Shown here: piece after piece, positions 51,011 to 53,551 of the stretch
Layout of the letters: the number at the start of each line of letters is the position of its first letter
How positions within the stretch are numbered: the first letter of the stretch is position 1
Assembly (NCBI GenBank): GCA_036270095.1
Contig: DATBDE010000043.1
Span: 1-53,551, forward strand
Source: DATBDE01 sp036270095
Lineage (GTDB): Bacteria > Actinomycetota > Thermoleophilia > Solirubrobacterales > Solirubrobacteraceae
Length of the DNA: 53,551 nucleotides
Direction: 5' to 3'
The notes under the pieces: generated by a model
Databases searched by the model: none
What the model was told of the DNA's origin: nothing
Seen by the model: the letters and a program-made list of their open reading frames with translations, nothing else
Position numbers and translations under genes: made by a program

Positions 51011-51021
51011 GCGCGCCGCTG

Positions 51022-52080
51022 ATGGCTGAGGGGTCACTCGCACTCGTCACCGGTTGCCCGGGCTGGCTCGGCAACCGGTTGCTCCACTACTTGCGTACGC
51101 CGCATCCGGACTGGCCGGATGACCTCGCGCAGCCGCAGTACGAGCGCATCCGCTGCCTCGTCCTGCCCGACGCGCCGGTGGACCGGCTGCGCGAGCTCGT
51201 CCCCGATGTGGAGCTCGTCGAGGGCGACATCCGTGATCCGGCGGCGGTCGGGCGCTGGGCTTCCGGCGCCTCCGGGGCCGACGTGTTCCATCTGGCGGGG
51301 ATCATCCACCCGCGCCGGATCCGCGACCTCTACGAGATCAACACCGAGGGCACCCGGCACGTGATCGCGGCCGCGCGCGCGGCGGGCGTGCGCCGGCTCG
51401 TGGCGACGTCGTCCAACTCGCCGGCCGGGGTGGCGCGCGACCCGTCGGTGCGGTTCGACGAGGGCTCGCCCTACCGGCCGTACATGAACTACGGGCGGTC
51501 CAAGAAGCTGATGGAGGACGCGCTCAACGCGGCCGCCAACGGCGGGGGCCTCGACACGGTGATCCTGCGGCCGTGCTGGTTCTACGGCCCCGACCAACCG
51601 GCCCGCCAGACGACGTTCTTCACCATGATCAAGGACGGCAAGGCGCCGATTTTGGGGGACGGGGAGTCGCGACGGTCGATGTCGTACGTCGATAACACCT
51701 CGCTCGGGCTGTTGCTGGCGGCGGCGCGGCAGGGGGCCTCGGGCCAGACCTACTGGATCGCGGATGAGCGCCCGTACTCCATGAATGAGATCGTGGACAC
51801 CGTGGAGAGCGTGCTCGAGGATGACTTCGGCATGTCGGTGGCGCACAAGCGGTCGCACCTGCCGAGCGTGGCCTCGGAGGTCGCGTTCTTCGTCGACGGG
51901 GCGATCCAGCGCGCGGGCTTCTACGAGCAGCGCGTGCACGTCTTGAGCGAGATGAACAAGACGATCGCCTGCTCTGTGGACAAGGCGCGCAACGACTTGG
52001 GCTACCGGCCCGGCGTCGAGCTTCGGGAGGGCATGCGACGATCGGTGGAGTGGTGTCTGGCGAACGGGCAGCAGATCTAG
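51022..52080 (+). CDS. NAD-dependent epimerase/dehydratase
   Basis: 352-residue extended SDR: TGCPGWLGN is the glycine-rich loop, SSNSP supplies the catalytic Ser and YGRSK the Tyr/Lys pair, with RPCWFYGP and the substrate-binding RSMSYVDN downstream. Acts on a nucleotide sugar or a similar substrate. It overlaps the UbiA gene by 31 bp, so the two are coupled; with a polyprenyl-phosphate glycosyl-type transferase next to it, it may belong to cell-envelope sugar metabolism, comparable to DprE steps (inference). Confidence 0.88.
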   Translation: MAEGSLALVTGCPGWLGNRLLHYLRTPHPDWPDDLAQPQYERIRCLVLPDAPVDRLRELVPDVELVEGDIRDPAAVGRWASGASGADVFHLAGIIHPRRIRDLYEINTEGTRHVIAAARAAGVRRLVATSSNSPAGVARDPSVRFDEGSPYRPYMNYGRSKKLMEDALNAAANGGGLDTVILRPCWFYGPDQPARQTTFFTMIKDGKAPILGDGESRRSMSYVDNTSLGLLLAAARQGASGQTYWIADERPYSMNEIVDTVESVLEDDFGMSVAHKRSHLPSVASEVAFFVDGAIQRAGFYEQRVHVLSEMNKTIACSVDKARNDLGYRPGVELREGMRRSVEWCLANGQQI

Positions 52081-53000
52081 GCGCCGAGGTCGCGGCGCCC
52101 TCGACGACACGCTGGTCCAGGCTGCGGACGCCGCGGCTGGTCCTCGAGACGATGCGGCCGCGGCAGTGGTCGAAGAACGCGTTCGTCCTCGGCGGGCTCA
52201 TCTTCTCGGGGAGCGCGCTGCACCTGCAGCCGGAGCTGCGGGCGTGGACGACGTTCGTGGCCTTCTGCCTCATGAGCGGCGCCACCTATCTGCTGAACGA
52301 CGCCGTCGACGCCGAGGCCGACCGTTTGAACCCGCGGACGGCGGGGCGCCCGATCGCGCGCGGCGATCTGTCGGCGCGGACGGCGCTGATGTCGGCGGGG
52401 CTCTGCGCGGTGTTGGCGTTGGGGCTCGCGGCGGTCGTGAACTGGAAGACGCTGTTGACGCTCACCGCCTTCATGGCGCTGCAGTTCGCGTACTCGAACT
52501 GGCTCAAGCACGTGCTGTTCGTGGACGTGATGGCCATCTCCGCGGGGTTCGTGCTGCGGGCCTTCGCGGGCCTCGTCTGTATCCCGGTCGTGATCTCGCC
52601 GTGGCTGCTGCTGTGCACGGGGCTCTTGGCCCTGTTCCTGGGGCTGGCGAAGCGGCGGGCGGAGGCGGTTTCCCTGGGCGGCACGGCGCATCCGCAGCGG
52701 CCGGTGCTCGAGGGCTACTCGGTGGCGTTGCTCGACGAGCTCATCTCGGTCGTGACGCCGTCGATCCTGGTCGCCTACGCGCTCTACACGGTGCTCGGGT
52801 CCAAGTCCGGCGACGCGATGCTCCTGACGGTGCCGTTCGTCCTCTACGGGATCTTCCGGGTGCTGTGGCTGATCCACCACCGGTCGGCAACGACGGAGGA
52901 GCCGGCCGTCGTGGTGTGGCGCGACCGTCCGCTGCTGATCTGCATCGTGCTGTGGGCCGTGACCGCGGGTGTCGTCAGCGTGGTGGCGGGGTCGATGTAG
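52050..53000 (+). CDS. UbiA family prenyltransferase (decaprenyl-phosphate phosphoribosyltransferase-like)
   Basis: 316 residues, about nine membrane helices. RPRQWSKNAFV and the Asp-rich motif NDAVDAEADRLNPRTAGRPIA (split: NDAVDAEAD near residue 83, then GRPIA), with a second site YSNWLK, match Rv3806c-type enzymes that move phosphoribose from PRPP to decaprenyl phosphate for arabinan synthesis. The start GTG 52050 lies inside the epimerase gene with GGTGGAG upstream. Arabinan-like polymers outside Mycobacteriales are not proven, so the lipid carrier and donor are uncertain. Confidence 0.85.
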   Translation: MVSGERAADLGAEVAAPSTTRWSRLRTPRLVLETMRPRQWSKNAFVLGGLIFSGSALHLQPELRAWTTFVAFCLMSGATYLLNDAVDAEADRLNPRTAGRPIARGDLSARTALMSAGLCAVLALGLAAVVNWKTLLTLTAFMALQFAYSNWLKHVLFVDVMAISAGFVLRAFAGLVCIPVVISPWLLLCTGLLALFLGLAKRRAEAVSLGGTAHPQRPVLEGYSVALLDELISVVTPSILVAYALYTVLGSKSGDAMLLTVPFVLYGIFRVLWLIHHRSATTEEPAVVVWRDRPLLICIVLWAVTAGVVSVVAGSM

Positions 53001-53073
53001 GGGCGGTCGGGTGGCGCCGCGAGCAGCGGCCAGTTACGCTCGCGCCGCAGTCCTGAGAGGGAGGAGTCGGGTA

Positions 53074-53551
53074 GTGCGGTACGTCCTGACCCTGGCGGTC
53101 GGCATCCTGGCCGGAATCGGCCTCGTGAGCATCGCGGGCGCGGTGAGCGGCGGCGACGATTCCGCGCCGCGTGCGACGACGCCGCAGCTCGCGGTCGATG
53201 CGGCATCAACCCGGCATAAGGTCCTTCGAGGCCCGCGCGGCCGCCGGGGGCCGATCGGCCCAATCGGGCCACAGGGGATCGAGGGCCCGGTCGGTCCGGC
53301 GGGTCCAGCCGGTGCGACGGCGCCGCGCGGCGAGAAGGGCGAGCGAGGAGAGCGCGGCGAGACCGGCCAGCAGGGCAACACGGGCGACACAGGCCCGGCA
53401 GGCCCGGGGTCGCGGTGGGCCTACGTCGACTTCAACGGGAACGTGAGGGCGCAGAGCGGGGGGATCACGGTCACGCCGGGACTGACCCCGGGCTTCTACA
53501 AGGTCGACTTCGGGACGTCGGTTAGGGACGAGGCGCTATCACTGACAAACA
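53074..53551 (+). CDS. Secreted collagen-like protein (partial, C-terminus beyond window)
   Basis: GTG 53074 with a GGAGG Shine-Dalgarno 9 nt upstream opens a frame to the window end (159 codons seen). Residues 1-26 are a signal peptide or membrane anchor (LTLAVGILAGIGLVSIAGA). Residues 53-112 are about 20 Gly-X-Y triplets rich in GPx and GER/GEK, with one interruption where Ala replaces Gly (APR). A globular domain begins after (RWAYVDFNGNV). Bacterial collagen-like domains form triple-helical stalks on the surface; this one probably trimerises and displays the C-terminal domain. Confidence 0.8.
   Translation, partial: MRYVLTLAVGILAGIGLVSIAGAVSGGDDSAPRATTPQLAVDAASTRHKVLRGPRGRRGPIGPIGPQGIEGPVGPAGPAGATAPRGEKGERGERGETGQQGNTGDTGPAGPGSRWAYVDFNGNVRAQSGGITVTPGLTPGFYKVDFGTSVRDEALSLTN

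Noticed and set aside
53034..53390. Minus-strand frame rich in GPxGPx
   Set aside because: Gly-Pro repeats read antisense also look collagen-like; the plus strand has the signal peptide, Shine-Dalgarno and GEK/GER triplets.

Overview
This is a very GC-rich window with dense gene packing, many GTG/TTG starts and 1-4 base gene overlaps. It looks like a high-GC Actinomycetota chromosome, most plausibly class Thermoleophilia (Solirubrobacterales type). Lineage pointers are a DesA3-like desaturase with its flavin/iron-sulfur reductase, a DPPR-synthase-like UbiA protein, an ABATE/CGNR regulator, a UBP zinc-finger protein, FHA/PknB signalling genes and many starts with a TANNNT box directly in front. 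The lineage is an inference; there is no rRNA or tRNA in the window. No insertion sequence, prophage, integron or CRISPR array was seen, and no gene-free stretch exceeds 300 bases.

1-11 kb: a catabolic cluster. Minus strand: two short-chain dehydrogenases and an edge-truncated amidinotransferase/dimethylargininase-like protein. Plus strand: hydantoinase A and B subunits, an FMN/Fe-S old-yellow-enzyme-type oxidoreductase, a Rid-family protein, a BKACE-type beta-keto-acid cleavage enzyme and an amidohydrolase. A short conserved element (GCGGGAAAACCCGC, then TCTTCCCGATGAC) occurs twice, once before hyuA and once before the Rid gene. 11-13.8 kb: MoxR ATPase/CoxE VWA pair and a GntR-UTRA regulator. 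13.9-16.8 kb: Rv3230c-like reductase, a desaturase interrupted by one in-frame TAG, and a cupin. 16.8-26 kb: SDR, Tat-exported phosphoesterase, a half NTF2-like domain, a secreted His-tailed protein, P450, zinc-free MDR reductase, class I HMG-CoA reductase, a one-pass membrane protein, a UPF0104 membrane protein and a 57-residue small ORF.

26-32.6 kb: MarR and UBP-finger genes, a XylF/G/H-like sugar ABC importer with its ROK repressor, and a duplicated DUF892 protein. 32.6-37.5 kb: a phospho-signalling block (FHA membrane protein, FHA-TM-HtrA protease, PknB-like kinase with beta-propeller). 37.5-45.9 kb: SDR-like protein, 6-phosphogluconolactonase, histidine phosphatase, CPA1 antiporter, VOC protein, AraC regulator, ROK kinase, methyltransferase, DUF488, a GNAT-like protein and a CGNR regulator. 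46-53.5 kb: two tandem secreted SGNH hydrolases, MarR, EAL phosphodiesterase, cupin, heme A synthase, epimerase, UbiA prenyltransferase and the start of a secreted collagen-like protein.

The strongest window-wide pattern is promoter architecture. At least twelve genes have a TANNNT hexamer 6-9 nt before the start codon, predicting leaderless mRNAs. In four of them the TAG stop codon of the upstream gene is the first half of that hexamer. The strongest candidate for something undescribed is the two-copy element with mutually exclusive pairings inside the hydantoinase/Rid/BKACE cluster.
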